64,000 nt of DNA. Source: Curtobacterium sp. MCBD17_013. Lineage in GTDB: Bacteria; Actinomycetota; Actinomycetes; Actinomycetales; Microbacteriaceae. Where the stretch lies: the NCBI RefSeq assembly GCF_003234565.1, contig NZ_QKTU01000011.1:33922-97921 (forward strand), written 5' to 3'. Within the stretch, counting starts at the first letter, position 1. Each line of letters starts with the position of its first letter. The notes under the pieces were generated by a model. The model did no database searches, was not told the origin of the DNA, and saw nothing but the letters and a program-made list of their open reading frames with translations. Below are positions 1 through 8,222 of the stretch, one piece after another. The translations under genes and the position numbers were made by a program.

Positions 1-1503
1 TACTTCCGGCACCAGCTCTCCGCGCTCCCGGGCCGGCCGCTGACCTCGTGGGGACGTGCTCGGGGCGCCGACAACGCGCTGTCCGTGTGGTGGCTGTACG
101 AGCGGACCGGCGACCCGTGGCTGCTCGACCTCGTCGACCTGCTGGCAGCGCAGACCATCCGGTGGGACGACTACCTGGCGAGCGACCTGATCACCGGCCC
201 GGCCCGGACGTTCTCGCACCGGACGCACGGACCGAACGTCGCCATGGGTCTGAAGACGGGAGCCGTCTCGGCGCTCCGCGACCGGGACGTCCGTGGCCAC
301 ACCGCTCGGACGGAGGCGTCGTTCACCGCGCTCGACCGCTGGCACGGGCAGGCGAGCGGATGGTTCTCCGGCGACGAGTGGCTCGGCGGACGCGAGGCCA
401 CGGCCGGCATCGAGACCTGTCAGGTCGTCGAGATGATGTTCACCACGGAGGTGCACGCGCAGGTGTACGGACGCGGCATCGACGGCGACCGGCTCGAGTC
501 GCTCGCGTACAACCTGCTCCCGGCGTCGAGCGACCCGGAGATGCGTGGGCACCAGTACCACCAGCAGGCGAACCAGGTCGAGGTGTCGGTCGGCCGGCGG
601 GAGTGGAGTTTCTCGTCCGACGACGCCGGGATCTTCGGACTCGAACCCCACTTCGGGTGCTGCACGGCCAACCTCCACCAGGGGTGGCCGAAGTTCGTGT
701 CGCACCTGTGGCTGCGCGACGCGGACGGGCTGCGGGTCGTCGCCTACGCGCCGTCCGCGATCGCGACCGAGGTGGACGACGATGCGGTGTCGATCGTCGT
801 GGACACCGAGTACCCGTTCGACGAGACCGTGAGGATCCGGGTCGCGACCTCGCGCACGACGCCGTTCGCCCTGCGGCTGCGCGTCCCGTCGTGGGCGCAG
901 GGCGCCGAGTTGACGGTCGGCGGTGTCCGTGTGGCGATCGGATCGCCGGGGGCCGATGCGGGCCTCCCGGTCGTGGACGGGTACGTGACCCTGGAACGCG
1001 ACTGGTCGGCGACGGGGGACGTCGTCCTCGTCCTGCCGATGCGGGCCCGGGTCGTCCGGCGCGAGCGTCAGGCCGCCGCGGTGCGGCTCGGGCCGCTGAC
1101 GATGGTGTACTCGCCGGGAGAGCGGTGGGTGGAGCACGACGGGGCGCCCGGCATCGGCGAATGGGAGGTGCACGCGCGCGGGTCGTGGAACTGGGCGCTC
1201 GCCGAGGTCCGCGACGCTGCGGGATGGCGGGTGACCCGCGGTGCAGTCCCGGCTGCCCCCTGGTCCTTGGAGCACCGGCGGCGTGCGCCCGTCGTGCTGC
1301 ACGCCCCGGGTGCGCGCGCGACCGAGTGGCGGATGGCCGGGGCACAGGCGGACACGCCGCCGTTCAGCCCGGTGCTCGACCACGGACCGGACGACGACCT
1401 CCGTCTCGTGCCGTACGGATCGGCTCGGCTGCGGGTCACCGAGTTCCCGGTCATCGGGAACTGGCGGGACATCGACGATCCGGACGAGCCGACGGAGCGG
1501 TGA
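1..1503 (+). CDS. GH127 beta-L-arabinofuranosidase, C-terminal part (5' end outside window)
   Basis: The reading frame is open from base 1, so the N-terminus is missing; about 500 residues are present. The family removes terminal beta-L-arabinofuranose from plant glycans such as arabino-oligosaccharides on hydroxyproline-rich glycoproteins. The family's zinc-thiolate active site is visible: an ETC motif near base 411-419 and a GCCTAN motif near 655-672, whose first Cys is the nucleophile in characterised members. An HGPN segment and a beta-rich C-terminal half also fit. No signal peptide can be judged. A GH3 gene follows 143 bp downstream on the same strand. The family is clear; the exact substrate is inferred. 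Confidence 0.9.
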   Translation, partial: YFRHQLSALPGRPLTSWGRARGADNALSVWWLYERTGDPWLLDLVDLLAAQTIRWDDYLASDLITGPARTFSHRTHGPNVAMGLKTGAVSALRDRDVRGHTARTEASFTALDRWHGQASGWFSGDEWLGGREATAGIETCQVVEMMFTTEVHAQVYGRGIDGDRLESLAYNLLPASSDPEMRGHQYHQQANQVEVSVGRREWSFSSDDAGIFGLEPHFGCCTANLHQGWPKFVSHLWLRDADGLRVVAYAPSAIATEVDDDAVSIVVDTEYPFDETVRIRVATSRTTPFALRLRVPSWAQGAELTVGGVRVAIGSPGADAGLPVVDGYVTLERDWSATGDVVLVLPMRARVVRRERQAAAVRLGPLTMVYSPGERWVEHDGAPGIGEWEVHARGSWNWALAEVRDAAGWRVTRGAVPAAPWSLEHRRRAPVVLHAPGARATEWRMAGAQADTPPFSPVLDHGPDDDLRLVPYGSARLRVTEFPVIGNWRDIDDPDEPTER

Positions 1504-1646
1504 TCGGGGCTCGGAGGCGTGAGGGCTGCGCCTCCGAGCCGCCGACGCCGCGGGGTTCGAGGTCGTGGTCGATCTGCCGGCGGAGTTCGGCCGGCTGCCG
1601 TGCGCTCAGCCGCTCCCGCGCCGCGCCGCCTACCATCGCCCACGTC

Positions 1647-2876
1647 ATGTCCGTGCCCGCCTGCTCCGTCGTCCGCCGCCGGGCACGCCCGTTCCTCGCC
1701 GCCGCGACCGCGCTCGTCGTCGCGTCGGTCCTCAGCGCGTGCGTCGGTCCGTCCACGCCGGGAGGCCCGTCGCCGCGATCCTCCCGGCCCGCCTCCGCCT
1801 CCCCGTCGCGCCCCACAGGGACCCGGACTCCGACGCCGACCCCCGACCCGCTCGCCGGCCTGACGCTCGAGCAACGCGTCGGGCAGCTGTTCATGGTGGG
1901 CACCCCGGCGACCGCGGCGGGCGCCCAGGCGCTCGAGGCGGTGCGGACGCACCACGTCGGCAACGTGTTCCTCTCCGGCCGCTCGACGTCCGGCACGGCC
2001 GCGACCGCCGCCGTCGTCCGGCAGGTCACCGGTCTGGTGTCTGACGACACCACCGCGGGACTGCCGATGTTGGTCGCCACGGACCAGGAGGGCGGGCAGG
2101 TGCAGGTGCTCCGTGGCCCGGGGTTCTCGGACATCCCGGACGGTCTCGCCCAGGGCGCGATGCCGCCGGCCGCGCTGCACGACGACGCGGTGACGTGGGG
2201 GCGGCAGCTCGCGGCTGCGGGGGTGGACCTCGACCTCGGGCCGGTGGTGGACCTCCTGCCCTCGGCGGCGACCGCGGCGGCGAACCCGCCGATCGGGCGG
2301 TACCGCCGCGAACTCGGCTTCGACCCGGGCACGATCACGGGCGCGGCCGACGCGTTCCGCGGGGGTCTCCAAGCCGCAGGGGTGCAGAGCGTCGTCAAGC
2401 ACTTCCCGGGCCTCGGGAACGTGACGGGCAACACGGACTACACGAGTGGTGTCACCGACAGCGTGACGACCGCCGACAGCCCGTCCGTGCAGGTGTTCCG
2501 CGCCGAGGTCCATGACGGCGCCCGGTTCGTCATGACGTCGACCGCGTACTACTCGCGGATCGACCCGTCGATGCCGGCCGCGTTCTCGCCGACGGTGGTC
2601 CAGGGCCTGCTGCGCGGCCAGCTCGGGTTCGACGGCGTCGTGGTCACCGATGACCTCTCGACCGCCGCGCAGGTGCAGCAGTGGACCCCGGCGCAACGCG
2701 CGGTCCTGGCGATCCAGGCGGGATCGGACATCGTGCTCGCCTCCGCCGATCCGAGCGTGGTCGACCCGATGGTCGACGCGGTCGTCGCGAAGGCCCGGAC
2801 CGACGCGTCCTTCCGGCAGCAGGTCGACGCGGCCGCGCGGCGCGTCGTGCAGGCCAAGCATCAGTCGCTCGGCTGA
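1647..2876 (+). CDS. GH3 N-terminal-domain glycosidase lipoprotein (NagZ/beta-N-acetylhexosaminidase-like)
   Basis: A protein of 409 residues. It opens with a basic signal peptide and lipobox LSAC near residues 30-33, then a Pro/Ser/Thr-rich linker of about 35 residues, so it should be a surface lipoprotein. The GH3 barrel follows, with KHFPG near 2397-2411 and VVTDDL, which carries the nucleophile Asp, near 2638-2655. NagZ enzymes carry a His in the loop after KHFPGHG as part of a His/Asp dyad; here the loop reads KHFPGLGNVTGNTD and lacks that His. Single-domain length matches NagZ-type GH3. It may act on cell-wall sugars or on a plant beta-glucoside. Confidence 0.85.
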   Translation: MSVPACSVVRRRARPFLAAATALVVASVLSACVGPSTPGGPSPRSSRPASASPSRPTGTRTPTPTPDPLAGLTLEQRVGQLFMVGTPATAAGAQALEAVRTHHVGNVFLSGRSTSGTAATAAVVRQVTGLVSDDTTAGLPMLVATDQEGGQVQVLRGPGFSDIPDGLAQGAMPPAALHDDAVTWGRQLAAAGVDLDLGPVVDLLPSAATAAANPPIGRYRRELGFDPGTITGAADAFRGGLQAAGVQSVVKHFPGLGNVTGNTDYTSGVTDSVTTADSPSVQVFRAEVHDGARFVMTSTAYYSRIDPSMPAAFSPTVVQGLLRGQLGFDGVVVTDDLSTAAQVQQWTPAQRAVLAIQAGSDIVLASADPSVVDPMVDAVVAKARTDASFRQQVDAAARRVVQAKHQSLG

Positions 2877-2942
2877 CGTCGCGTGCGCTCGCGGCGCGCG
2901 ATCGTGCAGCCGTCCGCCCAGTCGGGCCTGTGATCTGGTTGC

Positions 2943-4358
2943 ATGAGACGCTTCCTCGACGGCCGGAACCGGAGATCCATGTCCCTTCCTGAACACCACG
3001 TCCGACGACCGCGGACGCCAGCGGTGGTCGGCCTGGCCGTCGCCGTCCTCCTGATGGCCGCGGCAGTGCTGATCCCGAGACTGACCGGCTGGCGCGTGCA
3101 CGTCATCGCGTTCCCGCCCCTGCACGCGCACTGGGACCCGCGGGTCGGGCCGGGGACACTGCCGGCGGTGGCGCTGGCGGTGCTCGGGGTGGTGTTCGCA
3201 CACCGGGTGGCCGCTCGGGCGCGCTGGGCGGTGCTCGTGCCCGGCGCGTACGCGGTCACGGCGGCGTGGTTCGCGGCGCTCGCACTGGTCGACGGCTCCC
3301 ACGGCATCGGTCACGTCCTCGACACCCCGTACGAGTACATGGACACGGCGCGGGCCGTGGCTGGGCATCCGTTCGCCCAGACCCTCCACGGGTTCGTCCC
3401 ACGCATCGTGGGCGGCCCGGGCAAGTGGCCGGTCCACATCGCCGGGCACCCGCCCGGGGCGTTGCTCTTCTACGTGGTCCTCGTCCGGCTCGGGTTCACG
3501 ACCGGCCTGGCGGCGGGCTGGATGACCTTGCTCGTCGCGGCGACGACGCCGGTCGCGGTGCTGCTCACCCTGCGTACCCTCGGCGCCGATTCCGCCGCCC
3601 GCCGTGCCGCCCCGTTCCTCGTCCTCGGTCCCGCAGCGGTCTGGTCGGCCGTCTCCGCCGACGCGGTGTTCGCTGCGTGCGGCGCCTGGGCGGCCTGTCT
3701 GCTGGCCCGGTCGGCGACGAGCCGGCGCGGCGGGGCCGCCGCCGCGTGGGGTGTCGCAGCGGGACTGCTGTTCGGGTACAGCGTCATGCTCTCCTACGGG
3801 CTGCCCTTGCTCGGCGTCCTGGCGGTGGGGGTGCTCGTCGCGGCACGTTCGTGGCGACCACTCGTGTGGGGGCTGCTCGGTGCCGTCGCGGTCGTCGGGG
3901 CGTTCGCGCTGTGGGGGTTCGCCTGGTGGGAGGCGTACCCGGTCCTCCGCGAGCGGTACTACAACGGCGTGGCACACAAGCGTCCGTTCGGGTACTGGGT
4001 CTGGGGTGACCTCGCCGCGTTCGCCTTCAGCGCCGGACCGGTGATCGGGCCTGCCGTCGCACAGACGCTCGTGCGAGCGCGCGCGGTGCTGCGCGGTCAC
4101 GGCTGGATCCATGCGTACCGGCGGCTCCCTCGGGCGGCCGTCGTCCCGGTGGTCCTGGCACTCGCCGGCGCCGCCATGGTGTTCCTCGCCGACGTGTCGG
4201 GGATGAGCAAGGCCGAGGTGGAGCGCATCTGGCTGCCCTTCGCACCGTGGGTGCTCGTCGGGACGGCGTTGCTCTCGCCCCGCTGGCGATGGTCCGGCCT
4301 GGTCGTCCAGGTCCTGACCGCCCTCCTCGTGCAGCACACGCTCGACACGGGATGGTGA
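2943..4358 (+). CDS. Polytopic membrane protein, GT-C glycosyltransferase-like
   Basis: A 471-residue protein with about ten hydrophobic segments and an acidic extracytoplasmic stretch around residues 120-150 (HVLDTPYEYMD). The C-terminal motif SKAEVERIWLPFAPW recalls actinobacterial GT-C-type (GT39/GT87-like) membrane sugar transferases, which use lipid-linked sugars for cell-envelope glycans. No substrate can be named. A start at the internal ATG 2979 is also possible, since residues 1-12 are unusually basic. A strong hairpin after the stop separates it from the convergent fabI. Confidence 0.65.
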   Translation: MRRFLDGRNRRSMSLPEHHVRRPRTPAVVGLAVAVLLMAAAVLIPRLTGWRVHVIAFPPLHAHWDPRVGPGTLPAVALAVLGVVFAHRVAARARWAVLVPGAYAVTAAWFAALALVDGSHGIGHVLDTPYEYMDTARAVAGHPFAQTLHGFVPRIVGGPGKWPVHIAGHPPGALLFYVVLVRLGFTTGLAAGWMTLLVAATTPVAVLLTLRTLGADSAARRAAPFLVLGPAAVWSAVSADAVFAACGAWAACLLARSATSRRGGAAAAWGVAAGLLFGYSVMLSYGLPLLGVLAVGVLVAARSWRPLVWGLLGAVAVVGAFALWGFAWWEAYPVLRERYYNGVAHKRPFGYWVWGDLAAFAFSAGPVIGPAVAQTLVRARAVLRGHGWIHAYRRLPRAAVVPVVLALAGAAMVFLADVSGMSKAEVERIWLPFAPWVLVGTALLSPRWRWSGLVVQVLTALLVQHTLDTGW

Positions 4359-4440
4359 GACGGCGCTCCGGACCACGCGATGCGGCGTGCGAGGGGTACC
4401 ATCGACCTGTCCGCGGCGTTCCCCCCAACTCCGCGGATCC

Positions 4441-4473
4441 GCCCCGGCGGGCTTCCCCCGAGTCCGCCGGGGC
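4441..4473. terminator. Bidirectional terminator hairpin
   Basis: A perfect 10-bp inverted repeat (4441-4450 with 4464-4473) and a 13-nt C-rich loop lie between the convergent membrane-protein gene and fabI. A short T-run follows on the plus strand. It probably ends transcription from both sides. Confidence 0.6.
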
Positions 4474-4510
4474 ATTTCCACGTCCCGGCCAGGTCGACCT
4501 CCGGCGCCGG

Positions 4511-5278
4511 TCAGTACTCGACCGCGTGGAACCCGCCGTCGGCGTGGACGATCGACCCGGTCGTGGCCGGCAGCCAGTCGGAGAGCAGCGCGACGATCGT
4601 CCTGGCCACGGGTGTCGGGTCGGTGCGGTCCCAGGCGAGCGGGGCCCGGTCCTCCCAGAGGCCGTTCACCTGGTCGATGCCCTCGATCGCCCGCATGGTG
4701 AACGAGTCGACGGGGCCGGCGGCGACGAGGTTGGTGCGGATGCCGCGCGGACCGAGGTGCAGCGCGAGGTACCGGTTCACGGACTCGTACGCCGCCTTGG
4801 CGACGCCGGCCCAGCCGTAGACGGGCCAGGCACGGGAGGCGTCGAGCGTGCACCCGACGACGCTCGCGCCCGCGCCGAGCAGCGGGTCCGCGCCGCGGAC
4901 GAGCGATTGCAGCGAGTACGCGGAGACCCGGAACGAGTGGGCGACGTCGTCCCACTCGGCATCGCTGAACCCGTCGCCGACCACGGACGGCAGGCTCGCC
5001 GAGATGCAGTGCACGACGCCGTCGAGTCGGTCGGTGTGCTCGCGGAGCCGGCCGGCCAGGAGGCCCACGTCGGCCGGTTCCTCGGCGTCGAACTCCACGA
5101 CGGGCGCGGTCGTCGGCAGCCGTCGTGCGACGGCCTCGGTGATGCGACGGCGCCGCCCGAACCCGCTGAGGATCACGGTGGCGCCCTGCTCCTGCGCGAT
5201 CGCGGCGCTGCGGAACGCGATCGAGGACTCGGTGAACACGCCCGAGACGAGCACGGTCTTGCCGGCGAGGAGGCTCAC
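4511..5278 (-). CDS. fabI: Enoyl-[acyl-carrier-protein] reductase (NADH), FabI/InhA type
   Basis: A 255-residue short-chain reductase that catalyses the last reduction of the type II fatty-acid elongation cycle. The N-terminal nucleotide-binding segment GVFTESSIAF is the FabI/InhA variant of the Rossmann glycine motif. The catalytic pair is in VYGWAGVAKAAYESVNRYLA (Tyr and Lys six residues apart), matching InhA. The substrate-loop Asn-Pro region reads VAAGPVDSFTMRAI. The start is GTG at 5278, overlapping the stop of the upstream PAS-like gene as GTGA, so the two are probably cotranslated. fabG lies divergently just beyond that gene. Confidence 0.92.
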   Translation of the reverse strand: MSLLAGKTVLVSGVFTESSIAFRSAAIAQEQGATVILSGFGRRRRITEAVARRLPTTAPVVEFDAEEPADVGLLAGRLREHTDRLDGVVHCISASLPSVVGDGFSDAEWDDVAHSFRVSAYSLQSLVRGADPLLGAGASVVGCTLDASRAWPVYGWAGVAKAAYESVNRYLALHLGPRGIRTNLVAAGPVDSFTMRAIEGIDQVNGLWEDRAPLAWDRTDPTPVARTIVALLSDWLPATTGSIVHADGGFHAVEY

Positions 5279-6357
5279 GAGCGTGCCTCGAACGACAGCA
5301 GCAGGTACCGGCTCGCCGCCGCGGTGCGGTCCACCCGCGCCGCGCGGACGCGGAACCGGGCGGGGGAGCCGTCGTCGCGGACGAGTCGCACGTCGTGCGT
5401 GGCCGCGTCGTGGTCGACGCTCCGACGCGCGGCGGCGACGAACTCCTCGAAGGCGGGACGGTCCTCCGCGAGCGCGAGCGAGGCGATGTCGCCCTCGAAC
5501 GGCTCGTGGAGCCCGAGCCGCCCCCAGCTCGGCGACGTCATGAACGTCGACGACTGGAGGCAGTCGACGGCGGCGTACGCGACGTCACCCGCGAGCGCGA
5601 AGTAGGCGCGGGCGAACTCCGCCGCGTCGACGATGTCGAGACCGGTCGTGCGGTACGTGCTCGGCTTCGGGACCTCCCGCGTGAACCCGTAGGCGTAGAA
5701 CACGCCCGGCCGGTCGGGCAGGACGGTCGACGTGCCGACGAGAGCCAACTGCTTGCGGCCGGGGTTCGGCGTGTCCGGGCGGGTGACGGCACCGAAGGTG
5801 AGGAGCTGGTGCACCCCGTTCGCGGCCGCGAGCCCGGCGTCCACCGTCGTCTTCACGCGAGCACGCTCCTCGTACGGCAGGAGTCGCGTCAACCAGTCGC
5901 CGACCGGACCCCGGCTCGACTGGACCTCGTCCGGGGTGAACTCGTGCAACCGGTAGAGGTCGGCGTCCCACTGCGACGAGGTCGACCCGACGTTGTTGCC
6001 GGACGTGTCCACCGTCCACTGCCAGGCACCGATGAGCGGCGGCTCCGGCACGGGGTCGGCGGCCGAGACGAACACGCCGTACGCACCCGTCACGTGCGAC
6101 CGGTCCGGCGTGATCACGGGCCGGGCGTCGACCTGGTACGCATCGCCCCCCAGATGCACGATGCGTCGCAGGGCCGCGCCCGACCCGATCACCTCGGACA
6201 GTGCGGGGAGCAGCACCTCGCGCGCGCGGCGGTCCAGGTTCCGCCGAGGGCTGACCCCGGCGTGCTCCTGGTCACCGACCGCGAGCAGGGTCGTGACGGC
6301 ACCGAAGTGATCGACGACGACCCACCGGCCGACGGGATCGACCTCGGTGTTCGCCAT
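5275..6357 (-). CDS. PAS/GAF-like sensor protein (DUF5593-like), upstream of fabI
   Basis: A 360-residue soluble protein without a signal peptide or membrane segment. Its middle and C-terminal parts resemble PAS repeats: WQWTVDTSGNNV with LYRLHEF near residues 125-155, and a second copy near the end containing VRLVRDDGSPARFRV, typical of PAS-fold strands. There is no kinase, cyclase or helix-turn-helix domain, so its output is unknown. Actinobacteria have a DUF5593 group of this layout, and I assign it there tentatively. Its stop overlaps the fabI start, suggesting a regulatory or structural link to fatty-acid synthesis. The ATG at 6357 is chosen because residues further upstream are low-complexity. 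Confidence 0.6.
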   Translation of the reverse strand: MANTEVDPVGRWVVVDHFGAVTTLLAVGDQEHAGVSPRRNLDRRAREVLLPALSEVIGSGAALRRIVHLGGDAYQVDARPVITPDRSHVTGAYGVFVSAADPVPEPPLIGAWQWTVDTSGNNVGSTSSQWDADLYRLHEFTPDEVQSSRGPVGDWLTRLLPYEERARVKTTVDAGLAAANGVHQLLTFGAVTRPDTPNPGRKQLALVGTSTVLPDRPGVFYAYGFTREVPKPSTYRTTGLDIVDAAEFARAYFALAGDVAYAAVDCLQSSTFMTSPSWGRLGLHEPFEGDIASLALAEDRPAFEEFVAAARRSVDHDAATHDVRLVRDDGSPARFRVRAARVDRTAAASRYLLLSFEARS

Positions 6358-6499
6358 CCTGTGCCTCCGCGCTCGGGATCCCGGGGCGGGCACGGCAGGG
6401 CCGGACCGAGCGCGTCCGCGCCCCAGAACGTCCAGCCTGAGCCGCTGTCCAGCGGCCATGCTCACGAGGCATCCGCCCCGCACGAACAGGACCGTAGCA

Positions 6500-6511
6500 G
6501 ATAATCGACCC
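6500..6511 (+). promoter_or_regulatory. Leaderless -10 element of fabG
   Basis: A GATAAT hexamer at 6500-6505 ends six bases before the GTG at 6512, and there is no Shine-Dalgarno sequence. The transcript would begin at or next to the start codon. The same 154-bp gap must hold the promoter of the divergent PAS-fabI pair. Confidence 0.6.
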
Positions 6512-7222
6512 GTGCAGACCGACGTCGAACCGCTGTCCGTGATCGTGTTCGGGGCATCGCGGGGCATCGGCGCCGCGACGGCCACGGCGTTCCTCGAGGC
6601 CGGCCATCGCGTCGTCGGCACGCACCGTGGTTCGGGCGTCCCGTCCGGTGTCGTCGGGGTCGAGGCCGACATGCGCGACGAGGGATCCGTGGCGGACGCG
6701 GTGCGCACGGCGGTGGAGCACGGACGGCTCGACGTCGCGGTGGTCAACGCCGCCGTCGCACCGCAGGAGCTCCTGGTGCGGATGACCGCGGCGTCGATCC
6801 GCGAGGTGCTCGAGGTGAACCTGGTCGGGGCGATGCTCGCGACGAAACACGTGGCGAAGGCGATGAACCGGCAGCGGTCGGGCTCGATCGTGCTCGTGTC
6901 GTCCGAGAGCGCGCGCGTCGGCATCCCGGGCAGCAGCCACTACACGGCGTCGAAGGCCGCGCTCGAGGGTTTCATGCGGTCGGTCATGTGGGAGTACGGC
7001 CCGCGCGGCATCCGGATCAACGCCGTCGCACCGGGCCCGACCGAGACCGACATGCTCGCCCCGATGACGGACGAGCACCGTCGAGCCCTTCTCGAGCGGA
7101 TCCCGCTCGGGCGGGTGGGGCGTCCCGACGAGATCGCGGACGTCATCCGGTGGGTGGCGCAGAGCACGTTCCTCAACGGAGCGGTCGTGCCCGTGACCGG
7201 CGGCGAGGGCTTCGGGGTCTGA
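6512..7222 (+). CDS. fabG: 3-oxoacyl-[acyl-carrier-protein] reductase-like SDR
   Basis: A 236-residue short-chain dehydrogenase/reductase, expected to use NADPH to reduce 3-ketoacyl-ACP. The cofactor motif GASRGIG is near residues 12-18, NAAV near 80, the catalytic Ser in VSSESA, and the YTASKAA Tyr/Lys pair near residue 147. The C-terminus VVPVTGGEGFGV is typical of FabG. The start GTG 6512 is preferred over upstream in-frame codons because a -10 element sits six bases before it. It is divergent from the PAS-fabI pair, an arrangement related to the mycobacterial fabG-inhA cluster. A role outside lipid synthesis cannot be excluded. Confidence 0.85.
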   Translation: MQTDVEPLSVIVFGASRGIGAATATAFLEAGHRVVGTHRGSGVPSGVVGVEADMRDEGSVADAVRTAVEHGRLDVAVVNAAVAPQELLVRMTAASIREVLEVNLVGAMLATKHVAKAMNRQRSGSIVLVSSESARVGIPGSSHYTASKAALEGFMRSVMWEYGPRGIRINAVAPGPTETDMLAPMTDEHRRALLERIPLGRVGRPDEIADVIRWVAQSTFLNGAVVPVTGGEGFGV

Positions 7223-7246
7223 CCCCGCACCCGACCACCGCGTGCG

Positions 7247-8092
7247 TCAGTCCGCCTGCTGGTGGGAAGCGCGATCCGGGTGGTCGTGCGAGGTCTGTCG
7301 CCGACCCTGCATCAGCTCCTTCGTCCGGAGCAGCCGGAGTGCCGTGACCAACACCAGGCCGCCGAGCAGGTTGAACAGCAGCGTGTACCCGAACCACCCC
7401 AGCCACTGTCCGTACGTGATGTCGACACCGCTCTGGATCGCGCCGAACACCAGCAGCGAGTCGAGGATCGAGTGGAACAGCTGGAGGCCCGCGAGCAGGA
7501 ACCCGCCGGCCACGGCGGCGACGAGCTTGGCCGGATCGGAGTCCGTGCCCTGCTGCATCCGGGTCATCAGGGTGATGGTGCTGCCGCCGAGCACGGCCAG
7601 CACGACGCTCTGCAGGTCGAACGGGGCGTCGATGTAGTGGTGCGCGGCCTCGCTGAGCGTGGGGTGCCACTGGGGGAACGCCTGGACGACGAGCCACATG
7701 AACACCCACCCGCCGACGAGGTTCGCGACGAGGGTGCCACCCCACAGCTTGAGGAGTTGCAGCAGGCTCCCCTCGCGCGCGACGACGGCCGCGACGGGCA
7801 TGAGGAAGTTCTCGGTGAACAGCTCGCTGTGCGCGAGGTGCAGGGCGATGAACCCGATGCCGAACGCGAGTCCCGCGAGCAGGTGGCTCCCGGTCTCGGT
7901 CAGGACCGCGAGGTAGGCCATCACGCCGAGACCGACCTCGAGACCACCGAAGAACCCGGTGATGAGCACCGCCCGCACGGTCCGCTGCAGCCGTTCCGCG
8001 CCCTCCTCGATCGTCGCCTCGAAGGACTCGAGGAGTTCGTCCTCGACGGGCGCGTCGGTGGAGCCGAGTTCGCGGCGTCGATCGTCGGTCAT
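7247..8092 (-). CDS. Formate/nitrite transporter family channel (FNT, YfdC-like)
   Basis: A 281-residue protein with a charged cytoplasmic N-terminus of about 45 residues and six membrane segments. The family motif appears as HSELFTENFLMP and the second half has GSTITLMTRMQQ. FNT proteins are pentameric channels for formate, nitrite or related small anions. The N-terminal extension and ELFTEN sequence are closer to YfdC-type members than to FocA, so the substrate is open. The ATG at 8092 follows a TACCCT hexamer by seven bases (leaderless pattern; CCGGAG in the gap could also act as a ribosome site). It is convergent with fabG across 24 bp. Confidence 0.85.
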   Translation of the reverse strand: MTDDRRRELGSTDAPVEDELLESFEATIEEGAERLQRTVRAVLITGFFGGLEVGLGVMAYLAVLTETGSHLLAGLAFGIGFIALHLAHSELFTENFLMPVAAVVAREGSLLQLLKLWGGTLVANLVGGWVFMWLVVQAFPQWHPTLSEAAHHYIDAPFDLQSVVLAVLGGSTITLMTRMQQGTDSDPAKLVAAVAGGFLLAGLQLFHSILDSLLVFGAIQSGVDITYGQWLGWFGYTLLFNLLGGLVLVTALRLLRTKELMQGRRQTSHDHPDRASHQQAD

Positions 8093-8161
8093 GCTCCGGA
8101 GGGTAGGCGGCCTCCCTGGTCGGACGGGACGGACCCCGGCGGCCACCGCTGAGCGGCCCGC

Positions 8162-8190
8162 TTGACACCGGATTTTGAGCGCTATAAATT
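8162..8190 (+). promoter_or_regulatory. Promoter with LacI-type operator for the ABC/GH31 operon
   Basis: TTGACA at 8162-8167 and a TATAAA/TAAATT -10 region at 8183-8190 flank a 16-bp near-palindrome at 8173-8188 of the form TTT-2-AGCGCT-2-AAA. The operator overlaps the -10 element, so bound repressor would block transcription. A site of the same design is at 21510-21525. Confidence 0.75.
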
Positions 8191-8222
8191 GGCGCGCACG
8201 CCGCAATCAAGGGAGATGTCGC

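Noticed and set aside
1068..4955. Very long open frame on the minus strand across the GH127, GH3 and membrane-protein genes
   Set aside because: It is rich in Arg, Gly and Pro without any domain, and lies opposite three well-supported plus-strand genes. Long antisense frames are expected in such GC-rich DNA.
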